DNA from: Trichomonas tenax
Taxonomy: Eukaryota > Parabasalia > Trichomonadida > Trichomonadidae
Length of the DNA stretch: 46,962 bases
Assembly: GCA_023091735.1 (NCBI GenBank)
Contig: JALKBU010000344.1
Coordinates: forward strand, 1 to 46,962
Direction: 5' to 3'
Shown in pieces: positions 37,618-46,962 of the stretch (positions are counted from its first letter, which is position 1; the number at the start of each line of letters is the position of its first letter). The notes below the pieces were generated by a model. It was not told the origin of the DNA, ran no database searches, and saw only the letters and a program-made list of their open reading frames with translations. Both the position numbers and the translations under genes were made by a program.

Positions 37618-38010
37618 ATGCAAGTGAAAGGAATTGGACTCTATGCTATTGACACAGATAAAGAGAAACAGTTCTTCGAGAAGTACTTGGATGCTAAAGT
37701 GATTTGTTCATATGTTTCAGATGATTCTGATTCGAATGATAAAAAATTGAATTATACGCTTGGTTTCAAGGAAGGACTGCAGCTTGAGATCAGGTATGCA
37801 CCCAAAAAGGCCGTGAATTTAGGGTTGTTCTTCACAGGAATTCAACATATTGCATTTAGTCTTGGAAGTGAAGAAAAAGTAAACGAATTAACTGCGCAGC
37901 TGAAAGTAGATGGATACCAGGTCATTTCCGGTCCAAGAAGAACTGGTGATGGATATTGGGAAAGTTGTGTGTATGATCCTGAAGGCAATCAAATTGAACT
38001 CACGGTGTAA
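37618..38010 (+). CDS. VOC/glyoxalase-fold protein
   Basis: Predicted 130-aa single-module-pair vicinal oxygen chelate protein, the fold of glyoxalase I, ring-cleaving dioxygenases and related metal enzymes. The second beta-alpha-beta unit is clear: GIQHIAFSL (74-82), VISGPRRTGDGYWESCVYD (102-120) and PEGNQIELTV (121-130). His77 and Glu127 sit at usual metal positions and Glu57 (LQLEIR) is a third. The first-strand His is replaced in GIGLYAID (5-12), so activity is uncertain. The GPRxTGDGYxES...DPxGNxIELT pattern is typical of bacterial members, so lateral acquisition is plausible. The gene is convergent with the GTPase gene, with 156 bp between stops. Confidence 0.85.
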   Translation: MQVKGIGLYAIDTDKEKQFFEKYLDAKVICSYVSDDSDSNDKKLNYTLGFKEGLQLEIRYAPKKAVNLGLFFTGIQHIAFSLGSEEKVNELTAQLKVDGYQVISGPRRTGDGYWESCVYDPEGNQIELTV

Positions 38011-38166
38011 CTTTGTTGTTAAGATTTTCATCTAATTATTTTTGTTTTTTTCGAAATTTTAAATTTCCATTTTAGATTAATTGCTAATGAATAAATTGCA
38101 ATGAGTAGCTTAAGAAAAATCAAATATTGGGCCTTTAAAAAAATTAAAAATGCTATTTTTATAATT
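38011..38166. other. Convergent 3' intergenic
   Basis: 156 bp between the VOC and GTPase stop codons; the GTPase stop overlaps TAAA. Confidence 0.4.
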
Positions 38167-38718
38167 TTAACAGCATCCCTTCTTCTGTTCCTTTTCGATA
38201 AGCTTCCTCTTTTCTTCGACATTAAGGTAATTTTCCTTGATTAATTCCATTAATGGATCAATATTTATTCTTTCTTTAGCTGATCCTTGAATATGACCCT
38301 GCGTTATGGAGCTATATCTCTGATCTCCTTCGGAGACTTCATGATTAGGTAAATCAACTTTATTTCCAAATATAATTTTTGGAACTGTATCATCATCAAC
38401 TTTTTGTATCCAATCATCTAACTGATTGTAACTCTCTTGATTGTTGACATCGTAGACTAATAAAAACATATTGGAATCACGAAAATGAGTTTTAGCGACT
38501 TCAGCAAGCTTCTGTTGACCTGGAACGTCCCAAAAATCAAACTGTACGTCCTCTCCGTTAACATTAACTATATAGTTTTCGAACCCAGCGGCAATCGTTG
38601 GACGAGAATCTTCATCGAAAGTATCTTTGACTATGCGCTGCACCAAACATGTCTTTCCGACGCTTATATTTCCAAGAACCGAAATTTTGATCGACTTGAT
38701 ATCATTGGAAAGACTCAT
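38167..38718 (-). CDS. Rab-like small GTPase
   Basis: Predicted 183-aa Ras-superfamily GTPase, a membrane-traffic switch. Visible motifs: P-loop GNISVGKT (16-23), switch I Thr41 (PTIAAGFE), switch II WDVPGQQKL (63-71, with the catalytic Gln position at 68), GNKVD (118-122) for guanine, and SAK (146-148). The C-terminus ends KKGCC, a Rab-type double-Cys geranylgeranylation site. WDVPGQQ instead of WDTAGQE and the short switch/interswitch mark it as a divergent Rab. Trichomonads have large Rab families. The ATG is unambiguous, but no clear TCA initiator is seen near it. The stop overlaps TAAA. Confidence 0.93.
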   Translation of the reverse strand: MSLSNDIKSIKISVLGNISVGKTCLVQRIVKDTFDEDSRPTIAAGFENYIVNVNGEDVQFDFWDVPGQQKLAEVAKTHFRDSNMFLLVYDVNNQESYNQLDDWIQKVDDDTVPKIIFGNKVDLPNHEVSEGDQRYSSITQGHIQGSAKERINIDPLMELIKENYLNVEEKRKLIEKEQKKGCC

Positions 38719-40470
38719 TGCGACTTATAAAAAATAATAAAAAATCCATCGGCGTTTGTAAAATATAATTTTTATCCATGTGTAATATATATGAAGATTC
38801 TTATACACGCAATCGAGAATTTATAAGAATTTGATTACCAATTTTGAAATCACGAAACACTTAAATGCAAATTTGTTCTATAGCTAAAGGTTTATATAAT
38901 GCATGAGATATCACAAATACTTCTAAATATGCAATATTGTATTGCATCCTATTTTTTATTATGGTAATTTCTTATGAAATGGATTTTCGATTTTTAGTGC
39001 ATCTTTTCATTTAGTTGTGTGTATATTGATGATTAGAATGTGTCTTAGATAATTACATTCCAATGGTTCAAATGATGAGAAATATTGCAGGAAAGGTATT
39101 CCAACTCTTTAAGGTTAAATAATTTGTGGCTCTCGAAGCAATAAAAAGGACTTTAACTTTGCAAAGAATGATAGTTATAATTCACTTAAACAACAAAACT
39201 ATTGTAAAAAAGATGCTCTTTGATTCTAATGGTTTTCATTGCAAAATATCAACATAACGAAGAAATTATTAGATATTACATGAAAAATGAGATAAGTAAA
39301 TAATTTTAGCAAATTCATGATATATAGTGATAGCTATGATACCATATTAAATATGGTAATAAAAGGCATCGTAAAAAAAATTCATACATCGTCCTTTAAA
39401 GGGATTTAAGAAGCAATAAGAGAAAGTTGTGCTCTTTATGCTGTATAATGCTAGTGAAGATTTGTCTATAGGGGATGATGAAACAAATTTGAAAACCTAA
39501 TAAACATTAAAACGAGAAGAATCATTATCATAGACATAATTAGGGACTAGTTTAAGTTCAGGATTGAAAAGAGAGCCAGATAGATCTGCGTTTGTTGTTG
39601 ATAATGAAGATACGTTAGATGTAAATATTAAAAATTGATGATTATTTTCAACATTACTTGAATCGGCATGCTCAATATTACTGGTTTAGCAGCATACGGA
39701 GCACAGACGAGGAGGTAACGGATCCTCGAGTTGTGTCAGAAAAGAGATTTTAAATTTAATTTATTTTCACTATTATCATATAATTCTGGTGTTAAAATGC
39801 GTAAATGAGAAAGCTCTATTACATTCATTCAATTTTTATAGAGTGTAAATTGGCAATTATATAGTGAGGTAAGAAATAGTTAAATATGGAGAAAAGTGGA
39901 GAGAAAATCCAAAATATCATACCCTACTCGTAAAATATACGTTATTGGTTAACATTGTTCTTGGGTTTGATTCTAGAACCTACTATGTTTTTTTTTTTTT
40001 GCAAGATATGCACAATGTTATTTGTATCTCCAAAATATAAGCTATTCATGATCCAGCAGTTCGGGGATGATATCCAGTTGGCTTTTTATAATACTTTTAT
40101 AAAATAATTTACACCAAATTGCATTAACATAATTCATTTTTCGCTACGCTTCTTAAAATCTATACGTTAAGTGTCTGACCTGTCATCCCCATTGAACAAT
40201 GTCTAGTTTTGAAAATTTACTTTTTTATCTTTCTTTTGTAATTTTGCACTAAAAAACCAATGAATTTAGATTTTAATACAACAAAAATGATTTATAATAG
40301 ATACAGAATCGTATTATTGAAGAAAACGACATTAGAAAAAATTGTGTGTCTATGTAAACTCCCTACACAGTTCAAAAATTCAAAATGTCTGTTCATTGTA
40401 TCCGACACACAAAAAAACATGCTTTACAAAGACACATTCATTTTTGCCCTTTTAAGGGATAAAACAAAAA
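38719..40470. other. Intergenic, no gene supported
   Basis: AT-rich with no recognised gene. A GC-richer scrap at about 39680-39760 has no open frame of note. The frame at 40260-40517 starts with ATG but has no domain or initiator. Confidence 0.35.
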
Positions 40471-40707
40471 ATGGGAGAGGTTTATTTTCGGAAATTTGCA
40501 GATTGGACAGACAATAATAATACAAAATATCCACCTCTCACAAATATCGGTCTTTGCAAACTCGATAACAGCAACAAGCATCATGTTTTGTATGCGATTC
40601 GATTTTATCCAAATCCACTGAGAGCGAAGAGTGAGACAACCTATTTGAAGTTTTTCTCGATGTGGGAATATCATTGGGATAGGTGTCCGCCCACGCCCCG
40701 AATTTAA
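40471..40707 (+). CDS. Possible ORF, unknown, 78 aa
   Basis: ATG at 40471 opens a soluble-looking frame (KYPPLTNIGLCKLDNSNKHH, FYPNPLRAKSETTYLKFFSM). The DNA is richer in GC than its flanks. The opposite strand is also open across the same segment, so strand and reality are uncertain. No initiator or known domain. It is probably a fragment of a lost gene. Confidence 0.25.
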   Translation: MGEVYFRKFADWTDNNNTKYPPLTNIGLCKLDNSNKHHVLYAIRFYPNPLRAKSETTYLKFFSMWEYHWDRCPPTPRI

Positions 40708-42019
40708 TGACGATGTTCGTGCCAGGCTGTTTTTGATGGGTCGAGAATTTATTTGGAATTTTGGAAATTTTGGTCCAGGCGGTATTCAACAATAAAAATA
40801 TCAATGAGCATGCATTATTTTACATGCAAATATGAATATTGTGTGATTAACTTATCCACATTTTAGATTTCATTTTGAAGGTAGTCAATTTGACACGTAA
40901 TCATGATATTTCTGACATCATGATATGTAAAGATATATATGTGTGTCTAGACACATGTGTCTAACAGGCGTGAAAATCTTTGGAAAATGAGAAGCGTATT
41001 TTTCGCCTTAAAAATCATGACAAATTAAGTGTATTTTGCCAAAGAATTGATAACTTTTGCCGACCATCGTCAATTTGCCAGAATGCGGATCTAATACCAG
41101 CATATGATACTAAATATGTAAGCAAAAAATTAGACCTCGTTGTGAATCAAAAATTTTGTTGAAAATTTAAAAACTCAATATTCAGCCTTGATTTCAGGAA
41201 GATAAGCATAAAATAGCATAATAAAGCCATACACACAATAATAGTTTCTGATTTTTAATGAGAAAGCTGACATTTTTCAAAAAATTGCCTTTTTATATGG
41301 TAACTACTTCTTTATGGATTCAAAAGGATAAAATTATTCGCTCAGGTACCGTGTGGCGTTGAGCCATCCACTATTTTTTATCATTCCGTTCGATATTTAA
41401 TGGCAATCTTTTATTTTTCTTCTTTTCAACATCAAAATACAAACGTTATGCTAGCCAAGACGCAAAGACATGTATGTGATTACATTAATCACAAAGACAA
41501 TACACCATGAACTTTCAGATCGAAATTTTGCAAGATATGAAAGCGTGAACACCAAATAATGCATCAACAAATACTTTAAATCACAATGCAAGGCTTCTGA
41601 GCCTTATGGGGCCTCTCTATGCCCTATCTAAATTACATTAAATATTTTATCATTTCAATTCCTCAGTAAATCACATCTTTTTTATTATTTTAATGTTTAT
41701 TATAATAAAGCATAGCATATCTATGAGTTAAAACTTCTAACAATGACTTTCTTGAACCATAATTTTGATTTTCAAGTTTTTTAGCTTAAAAAAAAGTTAA
41801 TTTTAGAGGTCCATTTACAAATTTCATAGTCCATCGCAGAAGCTTCCTCATCGAAGAAGGGCGACGAATCAGCTGATTCGATGCACCTTGGGTGCCTCCT
41901 TTTTCTGCCCCACCAAACAGAGGGCTCATGCTCACAAATTTAGGTGAATTACAAATCAAAGAAAATTTCATTACATTTAAGCCATCTTAAGATTGAATGA
42001 CGATGTAGAAACGGTCGAC

Positions 42020-42084
42020 ACACATTACATGCGATATTCAACATCTTGCAAAAAAAAATCAAAATACACATTACATGCGATATT
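42020..42084 (+). repeat. 19-bp direct repeat, 46 bp apart
   Basis: acacattacatgcgatatt at 42020-42038 and again at 42066-42084, flanking a 27-bp A-rich spacer. It could be a small tandem duplication or footprint. Confidence 0.85.
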
Positions 42085-42236
42085 GCCTGGAACGAGATGG
42101 CGACTTTCAGCAACCGGAGTTTGAGTACCAGCAGCCAGAAGAAGACATCTTACAGCCAGAAAACATGTTTTCATTCATTAATTTCTATCCCATTCATTTG
42201 AATTTTTGTAAAATTTTTTATTTGTTTTTCTATTAG
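42075..42236 (+). CDS. Possible small ORF, Gln/Glu-rich
   Basis: 53 codons from ATG 42075 to TAG 42234-42236. The first half is a Q/P/E/D-rich stretch (DGDFQQPEFEYQQPEEDILQ) and the second half is hydrophobic. No initiator; it may be the 3' tail of a lost gene. Confidence 0.2.
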   Translation: MRYCLERDGDFQQPEFEYQQPEEDILQPENMFSFINFYPIHLNFCKIFYLFFY

Positions 42237-43056
42237 CTTGACATGCCAAATGTTTATATTTATCATTAACTCATACAGCATACTTATTTTACACGAAAAG
42301 TGACTGACAAATTGCCATGTAAAGCATTCAAAAGGCTGGTTATTTTTTAAGGCGAAAAAATGAACTACGTTATGAAATGAAAAAAGTCAAAATATTAAAA
42401 AACGATATTTGTCGGATTTGAACACCATTTACCCATTGTACCATCGAGATTTAGGAATTTGTCCAAATTATTTTATTATTTGATAGTTTAACCAATCCAA
42501 AAACAAGGCATATCGAATTTTTACAATAGTGTGATGCCGTGCTATAGCTTGTTAATGTGCATCCACATAATTTCAATTTCATAAACTCTTCAGAAAATTA
42601 TTTTAATTTTTCAATTAATAATCTCAAACTATTAATACATGAATCAATACATCGATTTTAATGACATTTAATTTTGTGTCAACAAAAAATCTTACACTCC
42701 GAGATTCGAACTTCAAAACTATTTGTGACCTAAGGTAGCTACCTTTAGCACTATTCTGACATGTAAATTGTCAAAAAAATCAATGGTATTTAATGATTTG
42801 CCTAAACTCAATATCTCAGGAGCTTATTGACATCATTACTTATAATTATAATTGCTAGAGTATTATTATCTATATAACCTATATAATCTATGGTATAAAT
42901 TACATTAAATGGGAATGAGCCGAAGGAATACCTTTATTGCAGGGGTAGGCGCGTAATAAAGAGTGATAATTGCAATGTTTCATTACATCAGTTTTCACTT
43001 TTATGACATGTAATTTAATATTTATGTAAACTTTTTACCATCTTATAACAAAAATG

Positions 43057-43065
43057 TCATTATTT
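43057..43065 (+). promoter_or_regulatory. Initiator-like TCATTATTT
   Basis: TCATTATTT, A+1 at 43059, lies 18 nt before the sirtuin ATG. A second TCA (TCACGA, 43071-43076) directly abuts the ATG. Confidence 0.5.
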
Positions 43066-43076
43066 ATATTTCACGA

Positions 43077-44081
43077 ATGGAGAACGATGCCATTAGAAAT
43101 CTTGTTGAGAAACTCAATTCCGGAAACTTCAAGAACGTTCTAGTATTGACTGGGGCAGGAATATCGACTGCTGCTGGAATTCTAGATTTTAGATCACCCA
43201 AAATCGGCCTTTACGCGAGTTTCAAATCCGCTGCAGCACTGAAGTTCCACTCCCCGACATTCGTTTTCGACATCAGCGTTTTTATGAAAGATCCAAAACC
43301 ATTTTGGTGGGTTTTCTGCAACTTATGGCCTAAAGGAGAGTGGCCAGGACCAACCGATATGCACTTTCTCATCGGTATGCTCAATAAAAAGGGCATTTTG
43401 AAGCGTGTTTACACACAAAATATTGATGCACTCGAAATTCCTGCGGGAATACCCGAAGATAAGATTGTGCAGTGCCATGGAACACTTAGTAAGGCACATT
43501 GCTATGATTGTCACCAGGAAGTAGAAGTTTCTAATTTACTTCAACAAATTCAACCAAATCTTTCGAATCCTGACAGGACGATGGAGACAACGATACCACC
43601 GCGTTGTCCGAAGTGTGGCGGTGAACACGTGAAGCCAGATGTCACTTTCTTTGGCGAGCCTCTTCCAAGAAGATTCTCGCAGACAATTCGCGAAGATTTC
43701 GATTCATGTGATCTTCTCATTTGCTCTGGAACATCGCTCGAAGTATTCCCATTCGCGAGCTTAATAGGTGAATGCAAAGAAGGCATTCCGAGATATGTCA
43801 TCAACAGAGATCCAGTTCGCGCAAAAGGAGGATTATTGCATGAAACATGGAATAAAGTTAAGACAGGATTATCATTCGGCTTGATGAACTTTGGTGGTGA
43901 CTTTGATTACGGAAATGGCCTCGATTTCCACATCGGAGGTGATTTGCAGGATGCCGCAAGACAAATCATAGAAAGAGCGGGATGGAAAGATGAATTTGAA
44001 GCATACAAACAGGAATGCAGCTCAATCCAGGATCCATTGAAGGTAACAGCTTCATGCATTCCTGCTGCAGCACAAAACTAA
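43077..44081 (+). CDS. Sir2-family NAD-dependent deacylase (class I sirtuin)
   Basis: Predicted 334-aa sirtuin that removes acyl groups from lysine using NAD. The Rossmann part shows GAGIS (26-30) and AGILDFRSP. The NAD site shows YTQNIDALE (112-120). The catalytic His134 lies in QCHGT, and the zinc site is Cys142, Cys145, Cys177 and Cys180 (AHCYDC, RCPKC). GEPLP then LICSGTSLEVFPFA (about 218-231) complete the core. The spacing matches the SIRT1-3 group. There is no N-terminal targeting sequence, so a cytosolic or nuclear location is likely. The stop overlaps TAAA. Convergent with the ornithine decarboxylase gene. Confidence 0.96.
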   Translation: MENDAIRNLVEKLNSGNFKNVLVLTGAGISTAAGILDFRSPKIGLYASFKSAAALKFHSPTFVFDISVFMKDPKPFWWVFCNLWPKGEWPGPTDMHFLIGMLNKKGILKRVYTQNIDALEIPAGIPEDKIVQCHGTLSKAHCYDCHQEVEVSNLLQQIQPNLSNPDRTMETTIPPRCPKCGGEHVKPDVTFFGEPLPRRFSQTIREDFDSCDLLICSGTSLEVFPFASLIGECKEGIPRYVINRDPVRAKGGLLHETWNKVKTGLSFGLMNFGGDFDYGNGLDFHIGGDLQDAARQIIERAGWKDEFEAYKQECSSIQDPLKVTASCIPAAAQN

Positions 44082-44440
44082 ATCTTTCATCACCACTTTA
44101 ATTCATTATAATCTTATCATTCATAACTCATCAACAATAATACACAATTAGACATTACAAATGAAGTTTTAAATAATTTAATAATGATCATGATCAATAT
44201 CAATAATAAAATGGAAAATATAATTGAAAATTGGAAAAAATGAGTTTAATCAGTAATATGAGGTAATTTAGATTGGCTGTAATATAAGATATATAAAATA
44301 TAGTTCAAATCATTTCTATTATATTTGAATGGAGAGATATTAAATATGTCGGATTTATTAATTTACATGTCAAAAAATAAATGCTCATGAAAAGCTAAAA
44401 CATTTTGGTGTTTATTTAGTCGTACATTTTTGATATTATT
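44082..44440. other. Convergent 3' intergenic
   Basis: 359 bp of AT-rich sequence between two stops. TTTACATGTCA at 44362-44372 is the only recognised motif. Confidence 0.4.
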
Positions 44441-45634
44441 TTACTCCTCATCTTCTTCATTGATGTTGAAAACTCTGTTGTGCATGAAACCATTGAAGAA
44501 TGAAGTTGGTGCGTAAGTATAAGCACCGAACTTCTCAATCATGAGATAGTCGCCGACTTCAAGTCTTGGCCAGCTGAGTTCTTCGTAGACAAGGTCTTCG
44601 GAGTCGCACGTCTGGCCCCACAGTCTAGTTTTGATACGTTCGCCTTCAGATGCGCCTTCTGTTCTGATCAAGAAGTGTGGCTCTGCATGATCGTAGTTGA
44701 GGGCGTTGAATGCGCCGTAGATACCCTCGGCGATGAAGACAGACTGCTCATCACCGTCAGCTTCGTGATGTTCCTTGCAACAGATGACTGGCATGACGAG
44801 ATCCATGAAATCTGAAGCGATGAAGCGTCCTGGCTCTGCGAGGAATTCAATTTCGTCGCCGTCGAAGAGCTCGTCGATGGCTGTGTTGATGGCCTCTGCG
44901 ATTTCGGCGAATGTGAACTTAGCCTTCTGTGAAGGTGGAAGGAAACCGCCACCAATGTCGACAAACGATACATTGAGGCCAAGTTGTTCAGCCTTTGCCT
45001 TCAACTCAGCGACGTATTCGAGAGCGACTCTGAATGTTGTGATATCATCGCAGAGAGAGCCGACGTGGAATGAGAAACCGATGAAGTTTGCACCGAGTTC
45101 AGCGCAGAGTGCCATCAGCTTTGGAACTTCCTTCGGATCAGCGCCGAATTTGTTCGAAAGCTGGATCTTGGCGTGTGTGAAGCGTGGCTTGATTCTGAGG
45201 AAGACCTCAGCCTCTGGGAAGTATCTGAGGATCTTACGCAATTCGCTCTCTGTGTCGAAAACGAGGCGATTGATACCTTTCTCTTTAGCGTATTTGATTG
45301 AGTCAATGGACTTAATTGGGTGCGCGAAGACAATACGGTTCGCGTCGACGCCAAGAGCGAGAATTCTGCGAATTTCATCCTCAGAGGCGCAATCGTAACC
45401 GACGCCGCGCTCCGCGAGGAACTTCAAGAGCTCAGGCTCGTCGCAGCACTTCATCGCGTAGTGGATATGGAGCCTGCTCAAATTCTCCTCCCATAATGCG
45501 AGTGATCTCCTGATCCTGTTGAAATCGGCGATCCAGAATGACTGGTCGTTGTCCATCTGGTCGAGGCACTTCTGGACTGTCTCGTCGAGGTTCTTGATGA
45601 TCGTGAAGTTGTCGTGCGGCGCAACGTGATGCAT
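44441..45634 (-). CDS. ODC: Ornithine decarboxylase (PLP fold III)
   Basis: Predicted 397-aa pyridoxal-phosphate decarboxylase that converts ornithine to putrescine, the main polyamine route in trichomonads. PLP-binding Lys62 lies in HYAMKCC. HVGSLCDD, DIGGGFLP and EPGRF line the cofactor site. EGIYGAFNALNYDHA and WGQTCDSEDL (active Cys343) give the ODC-type substrate site formed across the dimer. The tail YAPTSFFNGF is typical. It is shorter than mammalian ODC and lacks the C-terminal degradation tail. Coding GC is high, indicating strong codon bias. A TCAGTTTTTT initiator lies 10 nt from the ATG and the stop overlaps TAAA. A related diamine or arginine specificity is less likely. Confidence 0.95.
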   Translation of the reverse strand: MHHVAPHDNFTIIKNLDETVQKCLDQMDNDQSFWIADFNRIRRSLALWEENLSRLHIHYAMKCCDEPELLKFLAERGVGYDCASEDEIRRILALGVDANRIVFAHPIKSIDSIKYAKEKGINRLVFDTESELRKILRYFPEAEVFLRIKPRFTHAKIQLSNKFGADPKEVPKLMALCAELGANFIGFSFHVGSLCDDITTFRVALEYVAELKAKAEQLGLNVSFVDIGGGFLPPSQKAKFTFAEIAEAINTAIDELFDGDEIEFLAEPGRFIASDFMDLVMPVICCKEHHEADGDEQSVFIAEGIYGAFNALNYDHAEPHFLIRTEGASEGERIKTRLWGQTCDSEDLVYEELSWPRLEVGDYLMIEKFGAYTYAPTSFFNGFMHNRVFNINEEDEE

Positions 45635-45637
45635 TAT

Positions 45638-45647
45638 AAAAAACTGA
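45638..45647 (-). promoter_or_regulatory. Initiator-like TCAGTTTTTT
   Basis: On the minus strand TCAGTTTTTT, A+1 at 45645, sits 10-11 nt before the ODC ATG. A second TCA lies 15-20 nt further upstream (TTGTCAATTTTTT). Confidence 0.5.
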
Positions 45648-46690
45648 CAAATTTTTAAAAAATTGACAATTTTTAAAACAATTATTTTATGGAATATTGG
45701 ACAATAATAAAACTTAAATTTCCATCGTTAGTTTTCAATGAAAAAATATTTTACGATTTTCTTCAAGATTTACCGATAAATCATATATGCTTATTATCGT
45801 TTCATAATCAATATTGAAATAACCGATTTTAGGGTTTTAAAATATCAAACTCATTGTGTTGAATACAAAATCACAATAAAAATGATATTTTATTTCAATA
45901 ATGTAAACTAAAGAAAATATCAAACAGACATTTTCAATATGGATGTAAAAGTGACATCCTATCGGGATTTTCTCTGAAATAGTTTACAAAACAATTTATT
46001 TTGTTTATGGTTCATTTTGGTTGGTAATCTCAACACTATTAAAAGTGAGCTTACCGATAATGCTTCTGTTGTTGAAGAATAGACCATAATAGGCATGTTT
46101 TCACGATTAGCTCGAGATTTTTTTTATTTTCTTGAATCTAACAATTTTTCAGCCATAATCGTGCTGACCAGACTGAAGCCTATATGCTGCTACCATGTTA
46201 CGCCTTAAAATCACATGTAGATAAAAGAGCATTTGAAATCAAAAGTTATCACTTGTTTCTAATAGTAATATCATATATATATATATTCTTTCATCATTTT
46301 TCGATGCTGCTTAAAATCTATAAATCCTGCATGCTTAAACTGATTTAGAGACTTAATTATGAACCATATTTTAGAAAGTGTTTAATATATTGAATTTCAT
46401 CTAAAATTACTTCAGCAAAATACTCCTTAAATACCAAGTTTGCAATACTAAGTTTATAACCTAAGATGTGCTGAATCTTTTTTTAGAAATAACATATAGC
46501 TTCATCATAACATATTTATAGCAAACATTCGATTTTTATTTTGGTCTTTAACCCTCGCTAGTTATATCTGATATTAATTGGAAGAATATTTAACTTTGGA
46601 AAAAGATTCCATATTATGGCTGCACTCAATAAAATAAGATTTAATAGATACATTTGAGTATATCCGCATTGCGATATTCATAGTTTCTCT
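45648..46690. other. Intergenic, no gene seen
   Basis: AT-rich. AAAAGTGACA at 45947-45956 and AGTTTACA-type words occur; nothing else recognised. Confidence 0.4.
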
Positions 46691-46936
46691 ATAGTTTTGA
46701 CGAACAAACATGTAAAATCGATTATGTCATGTAAAGAATAATCGTTTTTGACAAATAATCTCCGCCATGGCATAAAAAGTGACATTTTAAACTCATGTTC
46801 ACTTTGCAAGCGAGTCTATGACAAAAGTGAACACCAAAAGTGACAGGGGAACCTTAAAGTCACTTTTCATGAATAAACTGTCACTTTTTGCGCGGGCAAA
46901 TTGTCACCTTTATAAAAAGTGTCATAAATATCTTTG
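46691..46936. repeat. Dense cluster of dispersed intergenic motifs
   Basis: Within 250 bp: TGTCATGTAAA (46725-46735), AATAATCGTTTTT (46737-46749), AAAAGTGACA (46775-46784), AAAAGTGAACA (about 46823), AAAAGTGACA (46836-46845) with GGGGAACCT (46846-46854), TGTCACTTTT (46879-46888), and further TGTCACCTTT and AAAGTGTCA variants. It is the densest occurrence in the window and runs to the edge. Confidence 0.7.
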
Positions 46937-46962
46937 TTGTCTAACCAATACATCCAGGTTAG

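Larger units (their letters stand above)
40708..43056. other. Intergenic with small coding-like islands
   Basis: No intact gene. Islands that could be relics: 40980-41162 (plus, no ATG), 41800-41970 (minus, several open frames), and 42075-42236. A 19-bp direct repeat sits at 42020/42066. TGACATGTAAA lies at 42757-42767 and TGACATGTAAT at 43004. Confidence 0.35.

Noticed and set aside
42690..42765. tRNA-like signal on the minus strand (TTCGAATC with a GGTAGCTACC dyad)
   Set aside because: The T stem does not pair and no cloverleaf can be drawn; probably chance.
44668..45513. Long open frames on both strands over the ODC gene
   Set aside because: Shadows produced by its high GC and biased codons; the ODC frame has all family motifs.
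1..46962. Introns
   Set aside because: No trichomonad-type 3' splice motif ACTAACACACAG was seen and the large genes are uninterrupted.
1..46962. CRISPR arrays, bacterial operons or phage
   Set aside because: The phased motif arrays have 11-bp units with 9-14-bp gaps and no cas genes; gene types and promoters are eukaryotic.

Overview
The window looks like nuclear DNA of a parabasalid protist, most likely a Tritrichomonas/Trichomonas-type trichomonad. It is very AT-rich between genes, and all large genes are uninterrupted, including one frame of about 2,645 codons. No trichomonad intron 3' motif (ACTAACACACAG) was seen. Most intact genes have a TCA-containing initiator-like motif within about 7-18 nt of the ATG, as in the trichomonad Inr promoter. 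Several stop codons overlap TAAA, which is used as a polyadenylation signal in Trichomonas. The genus is inference.

Layout. 109-2996: decayed non-LTR retrotransposon with a reverse transcriptase and a C-terminal restriction-like endonuclease, followed by a duplicated tRNA 3' end and a tRNA-Lys(CTT) gene. 4129-4806: class I methyltransferase (minus). 4807-7922: gene-poor, with motif arrays and hairpins. 7923-9100: USP-type deubiquitinase pseudogene. 10024-10622: frameshifted FLYWCH-like/MULE-type protein fragment. 12230-13150: DBF4-like DDK subunit (minus). 13726-21663: giant ConA-PH-BEACH-WD40 protein. 21700-23940: secreted GH20 beta-hexosaminidase (minus), convergent with the BEACH gene. 24000-37500: accessory region rich in relics, with a near-perfect 247-bp inverted repeat, foldback DNA, kinase, ankyrin and HEAT-like fragments, a segmental duplication and two small intact ORFs. 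37618-38718: VOC/glyoxalase-fold protein and a Rab-like GTPase, convergent. 43077-45634: class I sirtuin and ornithine decarboxylase, convergent. 45635-46962: non-coding, ending in a dense cluster of repeated short motifs.

The intact genes serve vesicle traffic and membranes (BEACH protein, Rab), replication licensing (DBF4), lysosomal or secreted glycan hydrolysis (hexosaminidase), NAD-dependent deacylation (sirtuin) and polyamine synthesis (ODC). They do not form one pathway.

The most unusual signals lie between genes. One is the motif TTTACRYGTCA and its variants, occurring as same-orientation arrays spaced about 20-21 bp at three loci. Another is TGTCACTTTT, dispersed over the window, whose TCACTTTT core equals the initiator consensus. 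Others are the tRNA-tail junction of the retrotransposon and the 247-bp inverted repeat.
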